Shown one piece after another: positions 45,050-57,012 of a stretch of DNA of 64,000 nucleotides. Under the pieces are notes generated by a model that had not been told where the DNA came from, made no database searches, and was given only the letters and a program-made list of their open reading frames with translations. Source of the DNA: Hordeum vulgare subsp. vulgare (Eukaryota; Streptophyta; Magnoliopsida; Poales; Poaceae); the NCBI RefSeq assembly GCF_904849725.1, contig NC_058523.1, positions 111,912,189-111,976,188 on the forward strand, given 5' to 3'. Within the stretch, counting starts at the first letter, position 1; every line of letters begins with the position of its first letter. Both the position numbers and the translations under genes were made by a program.

Positions 45050-45555
45050 ATTCAGTCTTGATTATTGAAATTTTCTCACAACACTTGTGATAGACTCTCA
45101 ACCAAAACCACGTCTACTTAAGCATAGCAAAATAAGATGTATCGTCCCGAGCCAAGTAACAAGGGTGATGGGTGCCTACCACATGATACTACATCAAGAA
45201 CCAAATTTTCGAGTTCCTACTTAGCATGCAATAGGTGAAGAAAGGTAGATCTACAATACATAAAAACATAGGAAATATGATCAACGTGACTTGCCTTGTT
45301 GACGATTGTCGAACTCGAGCGCGTCTAGATAACAAGCTCCGCACTCCAGATAATCTAACGAAGCAAACAATTTCACACAATAAGCATCACAATGGAAAGT
45401 GATCAAAATAAAGCAATAAATAAAAGTAGCTATAGCACAAGTTGAAAAAATTGTCTTCCATAACGAAATCAGAATCTGTTTTGGTGAAAACCCCAAGATA
45501 AAGTATCTTAAAAATTCTGAAACTGAACCTACTAATAAATAAGGTCACTAGTGAT

Positions 45556-47063
45556 TGCTTCCTCTTGAGCTTGCGTTGGTTTTCCCCTTGAAGAGGAAAG
45601 GGTGATGCAGCACAGGAGCAGTAAGTATTTCCCTCAGTTTGAGAACCAAGGTATCAATCCAGTAGGAGAATCGCGTCAAGACCAGAGTACCTGCGCAAAC
45701 ACAAAAGAGCTTGCACCCAACGCTATAAAGGGGTTGTCAATCCCTTCAAGATTGATTGCAAAGTGACATTTGAAGGCGGAAAGTGCAACGAAGTAAAAGA
45801 GTAAGGCTGAAAATATGGTGTAAAGTAGACCCCGGGGCCATAGTGTTCACTAGAGGCTTCTCTCAAAATAGCAAATATTACGGTGGGTGAACAAATTAAT
45901 GTCAAGCAATTGATAGAACCGCGCAAAGTCATGACGATATCTAAGGCAATAATCATACATATAGGCATCACGTCCGAGACAAGTAGACCGATACTTTCTG
46001 CATCTACTACTATTACTCCACACATCGACCGCTAGCCAGCATGCATCTAGTGTATTGAGTTCATGACGAACAGAGTAACGCCTTAAGCAAGATGACATGA
46101 TGTAGAGGGATAAACTCAAACCAATGATGAAAACCCCATATTTTTACCCTTGATGGCAACAACACGATGCGTGCCTCGCTACCCCTTCTGTCACTGGGTG
46201 AGGTCACCGCACGGTATGAACCCAAAACCAAGCACTTCTCCCATTGCAAGAATCATAGATCAAGTTGGCCAAACAAAACCCACAACTCTAATAGAATTAC
46301 AAGGATATGAAATCATGCATATAAGAGATCAGAAGAAACTCAAATAAGATTCATAGATAATCTGATCATAAATCCACAATTCATCGGATCTCAACAAACA
46401 CACCGCAAAAGAAGATTACATCGGATAGATCTCCATGAAGATCATGGAGAACTTCGTATTGAAGATCCAAGAGATAGAAGAAGCCATCTAGCTACTAGAT
46501 ATGGACCCGTAGGTCTATGGTGAACTACTCACGCATCATCGGAGAGGTCATGGTGTTGATGAAGAAGCCCTCCGTATCCGAATCACCCCTTCGGCAGGGC
46601 ACCGGAACGTGCCCCAGATGGGATCTTGCGGAGAAAGAATCTTGCGGCGACGGAAAAGTATTTTCGTGGATCTCTCGCGCAGTTTTGGATTTTTTCTGAA
46701 TTTATAGGCGGAAGAGGTAGGGCAGACGTGCCACAGGGGGCCCTCAAGCCGGCTAGGCGCGGGCCCCCTGGCCGTGCCTAGGGGGCTTGTGGGGTCCCCT
46801 GCTAGCCCCTGCCTTGGTTCTCAAGTCTGGCGCGTATCTTCTGTTCCGGAAAAAATCTTTTCGGAAGTTTTATTCCGTTTGGACACCGTGTAAAATCCTC
46901 CTCCGAAAAGGGTCAAAAACACGGAAAAAACATGAACTGGCACTTGGCACTGAGTTAATAAGTTAGTCCCAAAAAATATATAAATGGCATACAAAACATC
47001 CAAAGTTTGACAAGATAATAGCATGGAACTATCAAAAATTATAGATACGTTGGAGACGTATCA
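45556..47063 (-). mobile_element. Solo LTR, Gypsy-type (Fatima/Sabrina-like), 1508 bp
   Basis: On the minus strand it starts TGATACGTCTCCAACGTATC and ends GAGGAAGCA. The TSD is GTGAT at 45551-45555 and 47064-47068. The other GAG-L LTR keeps the empty site (single GTGAT near 52914). TATAAA on the minus strand at 46701-46706 sits next to a GC-rich inverted repeat at 46733-46796. The family name is from memory and unsure. Confidence 0.9.
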
Positions 47064-48573
47064 GTGATTAGTAGCAAAAAGGATGAATTAAAAATCTATT
47101 TTTAAACTCTCGGTATTCACAAAATAAGATTTAAACCAAATTTTTTTTAACTCAAATTTTATAAATTCAAACATACTCAAATTTTATATTTTCAGAAACT
47201 ACATGAAATTTGTGATCCAATGCAAAAAGAATCACCTCATTTGGATTTATAATTAAAAGTTGTAGGCATTCTAAAATCAGATTCAAATCTGTTTCGGAAT
47301 TAAAAACAGAAAAATATTAAAAAGAAAAGGGTGACATGGCAGATTCCTATTGGTTGAGAGGTGTGCACGTTTTAGGCTATCTAGAGGTCGGTCGTAATGT
47401 AAGAAAAACTATTCGGTTTATAATCTAACTAATAGAACCGGTGGTTTAATCTAATAAACCGAAGGGGTAAGGTATGTCTAATATGAACCATCCATATGAT
47501 ATCTAAGGGTGGGGATAAAAAGAGATGAGGGGAGGAGCCTTACTGTCACAGAGGAGGAAGAACGGGAGCTCCTGTAGCAGCCGACGTGAAGGGCGGGGTG
47601 GGGGCGCTGTGGGGAGTAGGACGGCGGCGGGGAGGGGTGGAACCGGCGGAGGAGATCTCGGTGGGGAGGGGTGGGTTCCTAGGGGCGACGGGGCGCTCCT
47701 GGCGAGCTTGTTCCTGGCAGGAAGTCTGGCGAGAGGGGCGACGTGGTGTCGGGCGAGGAAACAGAGATTTTTCTAGGGGAATGGAAAGAGGAGGTCGAGG
47801 GGATTCTTATAGGGGTGGTGGGAGGTGCGGGGAGGGAAGGAATCCCGCGAATCTGGGAGAGGAAGCTTCCTGTGAGGTGCCTGCCATGGCCACGGAAGGA
47901 AAGCTCTCGAGGTAGAAGAAGGAAATAATGGGCCAGATTCGGATTTCCTAATAGGCCGAGATAACTTTCCTAATAAAAGTAATTTCTTTCCTTTTAATTT
48001 AAAACAGGAAAGAGAGCTACAAAAGGAATTAAATCATTTCCTGAAAAATACAAGTATTATATATCAAAATTCTCAGAAAAATATTCCCCACAATGTGGAC
48101 ATTTTATTTTTCACAAAATAAAAACTTTATAAAAATTTATATTTTAAAAAATCCAATAAAAATACAAATTTTGTCTTTAAAAATTTTGGCACTCTTTTTC
48201 TACTGACTTTTATTTTTTTGGGGTGTCATGTTACCTCCTCTCTTTCTTGCTTGGCAAGTATATTGTGAGGACAATTTTTGTGGTTGAAATCTTGTGCCAA
48301 AAATAAATTCAAATCAAATACCGAAAGAAATTCAAATACCACCTTGATTCAAATTCTTTATAGTTGAAGAAGTCATGTTATCTTCTCTCACCGATTTTAA
48401 ATGGATGAATTTGAATTCACAGAAAAAGGGGAAAGTCATTTTATTCCCTCTCATTCAAAAGTTTTAAAAAGTTTTTTTTTAAATTTCACTCAAGTTTCAA
48501 TCACTCAAACAAACAAACAAACAATCTAATGATTATATTAACATTCTAAAATTTATAATTTTGGGATGTTACA

Positions 48574-49918
48574 AACTACCACACTTAAAATGAATCTCGT
48601 CCTCGAGATTCGAAGAGGCTAGAAAGAAAAGGTTAGGGTTTCGGAGGTCTTCTAACAAATCCAATCTCTTGTAAATTGGGATGCTACCACACTTAAAATG
48701 AGAGTTACTGGTCTCTCAAAATTTAGCAATTCTCTGGGGTCTTGGCATATGACTCCTCACTTCTTCATGGTAAGTACTTTGGTGCATCTCTTCCATTATA
48801 TTCATAACGTTTCCATCAAAATCAAGGGTTCTTCTGTTGATATAAGCTTCTTCCGTCACTCAGTCTTCTTAACTGACAAGTCTCGTAACCATCCTAAATA
48901 ACCTATAGATGATTCTCATGGTGGTCTACTATTTATGGTTATCCTGCAGATAGAGGGTTCTTGGCTTCATCCTCACCGTAAAATTTCCTATGTGTGACAA
49001 CAATAGCCATGTACATGGCCTTTCATCATACCATTCTAAGGCTTAAACAAAAGCTTCAAAGAACGTCTTCTCTCACTATGGGTAAGTTTCTCAGATTTAC
49101 CATTCCGAATAGCAAGAGAATGATAAGAGTAAGTCGTCATGGTGGCCAAGCCATGTCGCACTGAAATCATTACCTTGTATAAGGTTTAGCGAATCTCGCC
49201 TTCTAACACTTGGGCATCCTCACAACATTGCAGAATTTCTCTTGTTCACGAACGAAGTTCGGATAAATCCAATGATTCTGCAAGCTGAACAAACATCTAT
49301 CATTTCTTCACAACTCTCGGGTTTTTCGTATGCTCCTAAGAAAACATTTGCTAATCCATCATAGCTTATTCCTTCATGCTTTGGGGCAACCTTCATGAAA
49401 ATCTTGAGATGCATCCTTGGTACCGATTGAATTCCTTGAACTCATTTTTCCTTGCCATTGGTTTGTTTACCAATAAAAGTGTTTGTTCCTCATAATAGTT
49501 CCTTCATTTCATCCTCATTCTATTCTCAAAATTCCACTTCAAAAGTACATGGTTACAAATGTTGTCACCCACATAGTTTGATATGGTCCAACATTTCCTT
49601 CAACTGTATTCGGTGGATTTGACTCCTTGGTATGCATGGTACATTCCTACTCCTTGGATCATGTGGACTACCACACTTAAAATGAAATATACTCATGCCT
49701 GGATAGACCATATTTTCTCATATCCTCAAAATGGCCAGAGATATTTGTTCATAGAGAAATAACTCATACAATTTCAACATAGGAAACCATGACACATAAA
49801 TTCCATTGATACATGAAGTTATTACAATCTTAGAGACTTCCGTTACAAAATTTAACTCATTAAACTTATGATAACAAGAGGGCTTCACATTACACTTATT
49901 GCCATTGTCAAAACTTAA
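48574..49918 (-). other. GAG-L internal non-coding tail
   Basis: No long ORF. An 18-bp word CTACCACACTTAAAATGA occurs three times (48576, 48684, 49668), the first adjacent to the LTR. The normal polypurine tract is weak here. Confidence 0.55.
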
Positions 49919-50895
49919 CTACTCCTTCTTAGCTTTCTTCCCCTGTGGACAATTACTAGCATAATGTCCTTCTTCCTTGCAACAAAAACAAATGAGTTTC
50001 GACAACTCTCGGGGCTTCTTGGTGTTTGCTATTACTCCTTGGTTTTCTTGCTTCCTTCTTGGGCACATATCGTTGTAGTGCTCCAATCCCTTACACTTGA
50101 AACATCTGATATGACTCAGATCTTTATGTGTAGGGCTTTGACTCTGGCTGGTGTACTTTCTCTTCTTTCCGGACTGCTTCATTTTGGTTAGTTCTTCTAT
50201 TTCATGAGGATCAAACTCTACCTTTTTTGTCGGGAAATCTCCCACATATTTACGGCTTTGCTTTGTGCAATCCTCTGAAAGTGTCCTTCTTCTCCACATG
50301 AGTAACATGCATTGGAGAAAAATCTGGTTAGGCCTTGTCCATCACGGTCTTCCAGATTTTCCTTCATCACATGTTCTTCTATAATCTTATTCTTGAGGGA
50401 TTCCTTCACTACTTCTTTCTATTTCTTGACAACTTGTTGCACCTTGGGGTAAATGTGACACTGAGCTGGGTAGTGGGTGGTTCCTTCACACAAGAAACAA
50501 GTCACCTGACTAGTTGGGCATTCCTCCGCTAGGTGATTTTCTTCGCAGCGAGGGCATCCATCCTTGTGTTCTTCATGGGTGTGTCCTATTTCTCCATAGA
50601 TCTTGCATGCACAAGGCTTCTTCATCGGGTTATCATAACACTTTTGAATGAGACGAGATCTTAACAAAGTCTTTTTGAATTTGTCCCGCGTTTCTACTCC
50701 ACTAAATCCTTGTATGGCATGATGCCTTTTCCACCAGATAGCAGCACTTTGGGTAAAGTACTGAAGAGCGTGTGCCACTTCATATTTCCTTGAAATCAAA
50801 TTTCTCCCGAAGTGGTTCTCCATGTTGTGAATCCATATTTCAGCCTCCAGCTGAGTCATTGGTCCAGAGATTACAAGTCCAACTTCATACGCCAT
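49919..50895 (-). pseudogene. GAG-L gag with up to six zinc knuckles, broken
   Basis: RNA-binding gag. The 50895-50419 frame has an N-terminal gag piece (EAEIWIHNMENHFG, AIWWKRHHAIQGF) and then Cys/His clusters: one that has lost a Cys (CKIYGEIGHTHEEH), CPRCEENHLAEEC and CFLCEGTTHYPAQC. A stop separates it from 50409-50218 with CYSCGEEGHFQRI, followed in a third frame (to 49919) by CFKCKGLEHYNDMC and CFCCKEEGHYASNC. Six knuckles is many for a gag, where one or two is usual. The ATG position is uncertain. No protease or pol follows. Confidence 0.7.
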
Positions 50896-51385
50896 CTATT
50901 GGGTCCAAGGTTTTGGGGATGAGATGGGTAAGAGAGAGAGAGGGAAAGAGGGAGATACACACAACACAAACAATATTTTTGAGAATAGGTTTTATTTGTG
51001 GCTGTTGGAAAACACACACAAATGACGGCTCACAAATCATCGTATCTAACGTGGGTATATAACAGGGTTTTGGACTCCTAATGTCCATATAAATGTTGGA
51101 ACGCTTTAGGGTCTTCATATTCTTCGGGTCTCCAGAGTCTTCAGTTGGTGCAGCTTCAATTCTTCAGATGCATGGTGAAATCCTCTTTACTTTGAAGTGG
51201 GACTCAGTTGATCCTTCATGTGGTCAAAGGGGAAAGGGTAATGTCTAACTATTTGAGGTGAGAGAGAACATTTGATGAAATTAGAAGAGAGGAGAAGTAA
51301 AGGATGTTCTTGGAAATAAAATTTTAGAGAGATCCTTTCCTAAGGGATTTCCAGTTTCCAGGGTCACGTCCTACAGTCAACATGT
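50896..51385 (-). other. GAG-L leader between primer site and gag
   Basis: About 490 bp without a convincing ORF, consistent with an untranslated and packaging leader. Confidence 0.4.
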
Positions 51386-51397
51386 GCTCTGATACCA
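51386..51397 (-). other. GAG-L primer-binding site (tRNA-iMet)
   Basis: On the minus strand TGGTATCAGAGC, exactly the initiator-Met complement, four bases from the LTR end at 51402. Confidence 0.88.
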
Positions 51398-52053
51398 TAT
51401 ATGTAGCGACCCGACTCAAAACGAGTCAAGCCTCTGTGTATCTGTGCCGTCCCTGGATTAGTATGCTTGCACACGCAGTACATCCATGTATATATCAAAG
51501 TGCAATCACATGTAAATAACGTAAAACTGATATATACCTCAAAATCTCAGCGGAAATAGTCAAAGGGAGTGGAGTCCCATTAAACACCAATGACAGGTTG
51601 AGTGCAGACCTAACCCTGAATTGTACTCTTACTCGACGAAGAAAGTATCTGCAACATAAGACGTTGCAGTTGTGTAGGTTAGCATATTGAATATCCCGGC
51701 AAGTCACAAAATAGAGAGGTGTAAATATCATGTATACTATATGCATATATGGCAGGTGGGGCTGTAGTTTAAGTTTTGCGTAAAGCAAATTTTCCTACAA
51801 CAAGAGAGAGGTTAAAAGCAAAATTTACTACATTGTTGGTTGTTAAATGAGAAGGTTCCACCAACCATTTCTCATACCCAAGTTATAAATATTACCCACA
51901 TCAATAATAAATGGTGTTGAGAATTCCTGATAACTTCAGTTCCTTTGGTTCAAGTTGTCCATGACCGTGGACACGGCTAATCGATTAGGTTTGAGTACTC
52001 TGCAGAGTTTTGCACACGTTCCCCACAAGATTTGATCGCCTCCATTGAAGTCC

Positions 52054-52356
52054 TCACACTTCAGGGTGTTTGAGAACCGGATGATCAAAACATGGTCTTT
52101 CAACGGGTTCCTCTGAGCCTCTGTCGGTGCCCATCCAATCATACCGTTCTTCTACATCTCGTAGCACCGCCCGTCCAGAGTCACCACGTTGTCCAACGAA
52201 GCCAGAGCCCATAATGACTTGTGGCTGTGCAGGTAAGTCTTGGGTCTTGAAATATCCATCCATCTCTTTGAGCCTGGGTGAAGCTTTCCGCAAGATGTCA
52301 TGGCACTTCTCCATGCATCCAGGGTCCTCCGCTGGTTTATCCCAGGGGGCCATCAA
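52054..52356 (-). pseudogene. Second copy of the GAG-L LTR ORF, shortened
   Basis: Homologue of the 137-codon ORF at 44636-45049. It ends early at a TGA where the other copy has CGA (Arg), and the upstream start is out of frame. No known domain. Confidence 0.35.
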
Positions 52357-53504
52357 AACTTTCCTTCAGCCAGAGGTATATTGCATCACGAGGTCTCGAA
52401 AGTCTTGACTTATCCGGTCTTGATTATTAAAATTTTCTCACAACACTCGTGATAGACTCTCAACCAATACGTCGTCTACTTATGCATAGCAAAATAAGAT
52501 GTATCGTCCCGGGCCAAGTAACAAGGGTGATGGGCGCCAACCACATGATACTACATCAAGAACCAATTTTTCGAGTTCCTACTTAGCATGCAATAGGTGA
52601 AGAAAGGTAGATCTACAATGCATAAAAACATAGGAAATATGATCAACGTGACTTGCCTTGTTGACGATTGTCGAACTCGAGCGCGCCTAGATAACAAGCT
52701 TCGCACTCCGGATAATCTAACGAAGCAAACAAATTCAGACAATAAGCATCACAATGGCAAGTGATCAAAATAAAGCAATAAACAAAAGTAGCTATAGCAC
52801 AAGGTGAAAAAATTGTCTTCCATAACGAAATCAGAATCTGTTTTGGTGAAAACCCCAAGATAAAATATCTTAAATTTTTTGAAACTGAACCTAATGATAA
52901 ATAAGATCACTTGTGATCAGTAGCAAAAAGGATCAATTCAAAATCTATTTTTAAACTCTCGGTATTCACAAAATAAGATTTAAACTAAATCTGTTTTAAC
53001 TCAAATTTTGTAAATTCAAACATAGTCAAATTTTATATTTTAAAAAACTACATGAAATTTGTGATCCAATGAAAAACGAATCACCTCATTTGGATTTATT
53101 GAATAAACGTTGTAGGCATTGTAAAATAAGATTCAAATCTGTTTCGAAATTAAAAACAGAAAAAGATTAAAAACAAAAGGGTGACGTGGCAGATTCCTAT
53201 TGGCGGAGAGGTGTGCACATTTTAGGCTATCTAGAGGTCGGCCGTAATGTAAGAAAAATTATTCGGTTTATAATCTAACTAATAGAACCGGTGGTTTAAT
53301 CTAATAAACCGAAGGGGTAAGGTATGTGTAATCTGAACCATCCATATGAGATCTAAGGGTGGGGAAAAAAGAGATGAGGGGAGGAGCCTTAATGTGATAG
53401 AGGAAGAAGAACGGGAGCTCCTGCAGCAGCCGACGTGAATGGCGAGGTGGGGGCACTCTGGGAGTAGGACGGCGGCGGGGAGGGGTGGATCCGGCAGAGG
53501 AGAT

Positions 53505-55135
53505 TGATACGTCTCCAACGTATCTACTTTTCCAAACTCTTTTGCCCTTGTTTTGGACTATAATTTGCATGATTTGAATGGAACTAACCTGGACTGACGA
53601 TGTTTTCAGCAGAATTGCCTTGGTGTTATTTTTGTGCAGAAATCAAAGTTCTCCAAACGTCCTAAAAATTTACGGGGAACAGTTTTGGAAAATATCAAAA
53701 ATATCTGCGCCAAGTTCCACCTCAGGGGGTGGGCCAGTGAGCCACAAGCCCCTGCTCCGCCACCACCCCCTGGTCGCGATGGGCAGGCTTGTGGGGCCCA
53801 CAGGCACCTGCCGCCCCCAACTCTAGCTCTATAAGTTGCCTTTCGTCTTAGAAAAAATAAAAAGAGAAGTTTTCATCGCTTTTTCGATACGGAGGCGCCG
53901 CCACCATCTGTTCTTCATCTGGAGGTCAGATCTGGAGTCCGTCTTGGGCTCCGGAGAGGGGAAATTGTCACCATCGTCATCATCAACCTTCTTCCCTCTC
54001 CAATTCCATGAAGCTCTTCGTCGTTCGTGAGTAATCTATTCGTAGGCTCGTTGGGCGGTGATGAGTAGGATGAGATCTATCATGTAATCGAGTTAGTTTT
54101 GATGGGGATTGATCCATAGTATCCACTATGTTCTGATATTTGATGTTACTACTACTTTGCCATGCTTAATGCTTGTCACTAGGGCCCGAGTGCCATGATT
54201 TCAGATCTGAAATTATTATGTTGTCACCAATATATGTGTGTTTGAGATCCGATCTTGCAAGTTGTAGTTACCTACTATGTGTTATGATCCGGCAACCCCG
54301 GAGTGACAATAACCGGAACCACTCCCGGTGATGACCATAGTTTGAGGAGTTCATGTGTTCACCAAGTGCTAATGCGTTGGTCCGGTTCTTTATTAAAAGG
54401 AGAACCTTAATATCCAGTAGTTTCCTTTTGGACCCCGCTGCCACGGGAGGGATGTACAATAGATGTCATGCAAGTTCTTTTCCCTAAGCACGTATGATGA
54501 CACACGGAATGCATGCCTACATCACATTGACGGACGGGAGCTAGCCACATATCTCTCAGTGTTATAGCTATTGCATGATGAATATCATCCAAACAAATCA
54601 CCGACCCATTGCCTACGAGTTCGTCTTGCTACTGTTGCTACTTGCTACTGCTGTCACTACTGCTGTTCCTTACCGCTGCTATTGCTCGTTACACTGCTGC
54701 TACCTACTACACTGTTGGTTCACCTACCATTGATGGGAGTTGACAACTTCTGTCGACGCGGCAACGAAGGCGCCATTGATACAATTGTTAGGAATAGTCT
54801 GCCGTCAACAGATCGTTTCTGACACCGTTGTTATCATACTACTTTGTTGTTACTACTGTGCTTGCAGATACTAATCTTTCAGGTCTGGTTGAATCCGACA
54901 AATTCAGCTTCTGATACTCGAGAGTATACTCTCACCTCCTGACTGGCTTATCAACAAATTGGGTCGAATACTCTACCCTCGAAAACTGCTGCGAACCCAC
55001 TCACTGGTGGGCCATCAACAACATTCTTCTAGTTTCATTGCCGGGGAGTGCTAGCAGCATTCTTGTGGTGCCGTTGCAGGAGAAGGTTTGTTGTCATAAG
55101 CATTCGTCTAGCTAACGCCAGAGATTGCACGATCA
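53505..55135 (+). repeat. 5' LTR of GYP-B
   Basis: 1631 bp, TGATACGTCTCC to GCACGATCA. A GC-rich inverted repeat lies at 53729-53802 and TATAAG at 53830-53835. Its 3' end is about 120 bp longer than the GYP-A LTR and carries primer-site-like repeats at 55022, 55058 and 55101. Confidence 0.9.
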
Positions 55136-55165
55136 ACATTTTTCTGGCGCCGTTGCCGGGGAGGT
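55022..55165 (+). repeat. Four primer-site-like repeats across the GYP-B LTR end
   Basis: Units starting at 55022, 55058, 55101 and 55137 all begin CATT and run into a GCCGTTGCCGGGGAG-like block, the second and third more diverged. The spacings are 36, 43 and 36 bp. The first three lie in the LTR and the fourth is the functional primer site. The right LTR has the matching units at 62567, 62603 and about 62646. Confidence 0.65.
55145..55162 (+). other. GYP-B primer-binding site (tRNA-Asp type)
   Basis: TGGCGCCGTTGCCGGGGA, nine bases past the LTR end, the standard plant Gypsy tRNA-Asp complement. Confidence 0.85.
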
Positions 55166-55212
55166 ATTGCTATATTCTCTGAGTCACTTGGGATTTATAT
55201 CTGCTGATCACT

Positions 55213-57012
55213 ATGAAGAATCTGAAGGATCCGAAGACCAAAGTCTTGCCCTCAACTACGAGGGGAGGTGAGGAATTGCCATCTAGTTCTGCACTTGATT
55301 CACCTTTAGTTATGAGTAAGTTTGCGACATCACCTCCTGCTAGAAATCTTGATATGTCGCCTGTGCTTGATTATGCTTATGATGCTACTTCTAGAGATGC
55401 TATGCTTGATACTATGCCTGATGATGCTATGCTTGATGATACTATGCTTGATACTGCTAGAGATGCTATACTTGATACTGCTTTGCCTGATTATGCTAGA
55501 GATGCTATTTTGCCTGATGATGCTATGCTTGATACTTCTAGAGATACTCCTTTGCCTGATGTTCCACTAGGAGTGTTCCTTGATGCTCATATTGCTAGAG
55601 TTACTGCCAATGCTCGTGATGCTTCTGATACTACCGATACTATTGAGATAGAACCTGCTTTTGCTCCTGCTAGATCTAGCTCTCCTAGATATGAATTGCC
55701 TGATATACCTGAGGGTTACGTTATGGAGGGAGAGATAGCTAAGGATTTTCTTGCGTGTAAGGATGCCTATGACGTTGAGAAATTACTTCTCAAGTGGAAG
55801 GAAAAATCTCGGGAAGCTAGGATGAAAAATGACCCGAAGTTTGCCACTTCGCCTATCTTTGTCACCGATAAGGATTATGAATTCTCTATTGACCCTGAGA
55901 TAATCTCTCTAGTCAAATCTGATCCTTTTCACAGTTATGAGTCTGAGACGGTCATAGCCCATCTTGCCAAACTATCCGAAATAGCCAACCTTTTCACTAA
56001 TGAGGAGAAGATCCGCCACTACTATATCCTTAAGTTGTTTCCTTTCTCTCTAAAGGATGACGCTAAAGCCTGGTTCACCTCTCTTGCTCCTGGATGTGTG
56101 CGTAGTCCCCAGAAGATGGTCTATTACTTCTGTGAGAAATATTTCACTGCCCATAAGAAGCAAGCTGCCTTGCAGGAAATATACAACTTTGCTCAACTCC
56201 AAGAAGAGAGTCTTCCACAAGCTTGGGGGAGGCTCGTCCAGCTACAGAATGATTTGCCTGATCACCCTCTTAAGAAGAACGAGATACTTGATATCCTCTA
56301 TTACGGACTTACCGATGCCTCTAGAGACTACCTAGATAGTTGTGCCGGTTGTGTTTTTAGGGAACGAACTATAGAACAAGCTGAGACCCTACTGAATCAC
56401 ATCTTTATCAATGATAATGCTTGGACTATTCCCGAACCACCTCCTAAGCCAACTCCTAAGAAAAGAGGTATTCTATTCCTCAGTCCCGAAGATATGCAAG
56501 AAGCCAAGAAATCTATGCAAGAAAAAGGCATTAGATCTGAAGATGTCAAAAATCTATCACCTATCGAAGAGATCCATGGTCTCGACAACCCGACACAGGT
56601 AGTAGAAGTGAATTCTCTGCGTAGGTTTGATGAGAGTGATATTCCTTTTGATAAACCCGCTAGCCTATGCTTTGATGAATTTGACAACTTTGTTGCCAAA
56701 CAACAGAGTTTCAATGATTATGTTAGCAGACAGTTGGAACAAAGTACTCGTATGCTTAGCCATTTAAGTGCTTGTGTAGACAGAAATGTCAATGCTCTGA
56801 AGCTCCTCAGTAAACATGCCTCTATGATTACTACTCAGGTAGAACAAGTACTTAAAGCTCAAAATGACTTGCTCAATGAATTAAATGACAACTCTGTCAA
56901 AGTCATTACTAGAGGAGGCAAAATGACTCAGGAACCTTTGTATCCTGAAGGTCATCCTAAGAGAATTGATCAAGATTCTCAAGGAATCAATGCTGATACA
57001 CAGTCATCCTAA
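55213..57012 (+). CDS. GYP-B gag protein, 599 codons
   Basis: The ATG at 55213 is 50 bp after the primer site. Residues 40-125 are a repetitive Asp/Met/Leu/Ala stretch encoded by a degenerate GATGCTATGCTTGATACT-type repeat (about 55375-55560), which is much shorter in GYP-A. The retrotransposon-gag core at about 240-390 has LFPFSLKDDAKAWFTSLAPG and ESLPQAWGRLVQL. A coiled stretch precedes the end. The frame is uninterrupted but stops (TAA) just before the protease, which is in the +1 frame. No zinc knuckle seen. This gag is potentially translatable. Confidence 0.85.
   Translation: MKNLKDPKTKVLPSTTRGGEELPSSSALDSPLVMSKFATSPPARNLDMSPVLDYAYDATSRDAMLDTMPDDAMLDDTMLDTARDAILDTALPDYARDAILPDDAMLDTSRDTPLPDVPLGVFLDAHIARVTANARDASDTTDTIEIEPAFAPARSSSPRYELPDIPEGYVMEGEIAKDFLACKDAYDVEKLLLKWKEKSREARMKNDPKFATSPIFVTDKDYEFSIDPEIISLVKSDPFHSYESETVIAHLAKLSEIANLFTNEEKIRHYYILKLFPFSLKDDAKAWFTSLAPGCVRSPQKMVYYFCEKYFTAHKKQAALQEIYNFAQLQEESLPQAWGRLVQLQNDLPDHPLKKNEILDILYYGLTDASRDYLDSCAGCVFRERTIEQAETLLNHIFINDNAWTIPEPPPKPTPKKRGILFLSPEDMQEAKKSMQEKGIRSEDVKNLSPIEEIHGLDNPTQVVEVNSLRRFDESDIPFDKPASLCFDEFDNFVAKQQSFNDYVSRQLEQSTRMLSHLSACVDRNVNALKLLSKHASMITTQVEQVLKAQNDLLNELNDNSVKVITRGGKMTQEPLYPEGHPKRIDQDSQGINADTQSS

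Larger units (their letters stand above)
44033..48573 (-). repeat. 3' LTR of GAG-L, containing a solo LTR
   Basis: Collinear with 51402-53504 plus 62686-63629, apart from the solo LTR at 45556-47063. It contains a 137-codon sense ORF (44636-45049). The 47930-48573 part is strongly AT-rich. Confidence 0.85.

Noticed and set aside
47525..47928. Gly/Arg-rich plus-strand ORFs in the GAG-L LTR
   Set aside because: They lie antisense in the LTR, in three overlapping frames, GC-biased, and are only partly kept in the other LTR copy.
54571..54822. Leu/Thr-rich plus-strand ORF in the GYP-B LTR, also at 62116-62367
   Set aside because: Arises from the ACT/GCT trinucleotide-rich LTR section. Present in both LTRs because they are copies, with no coding signature.
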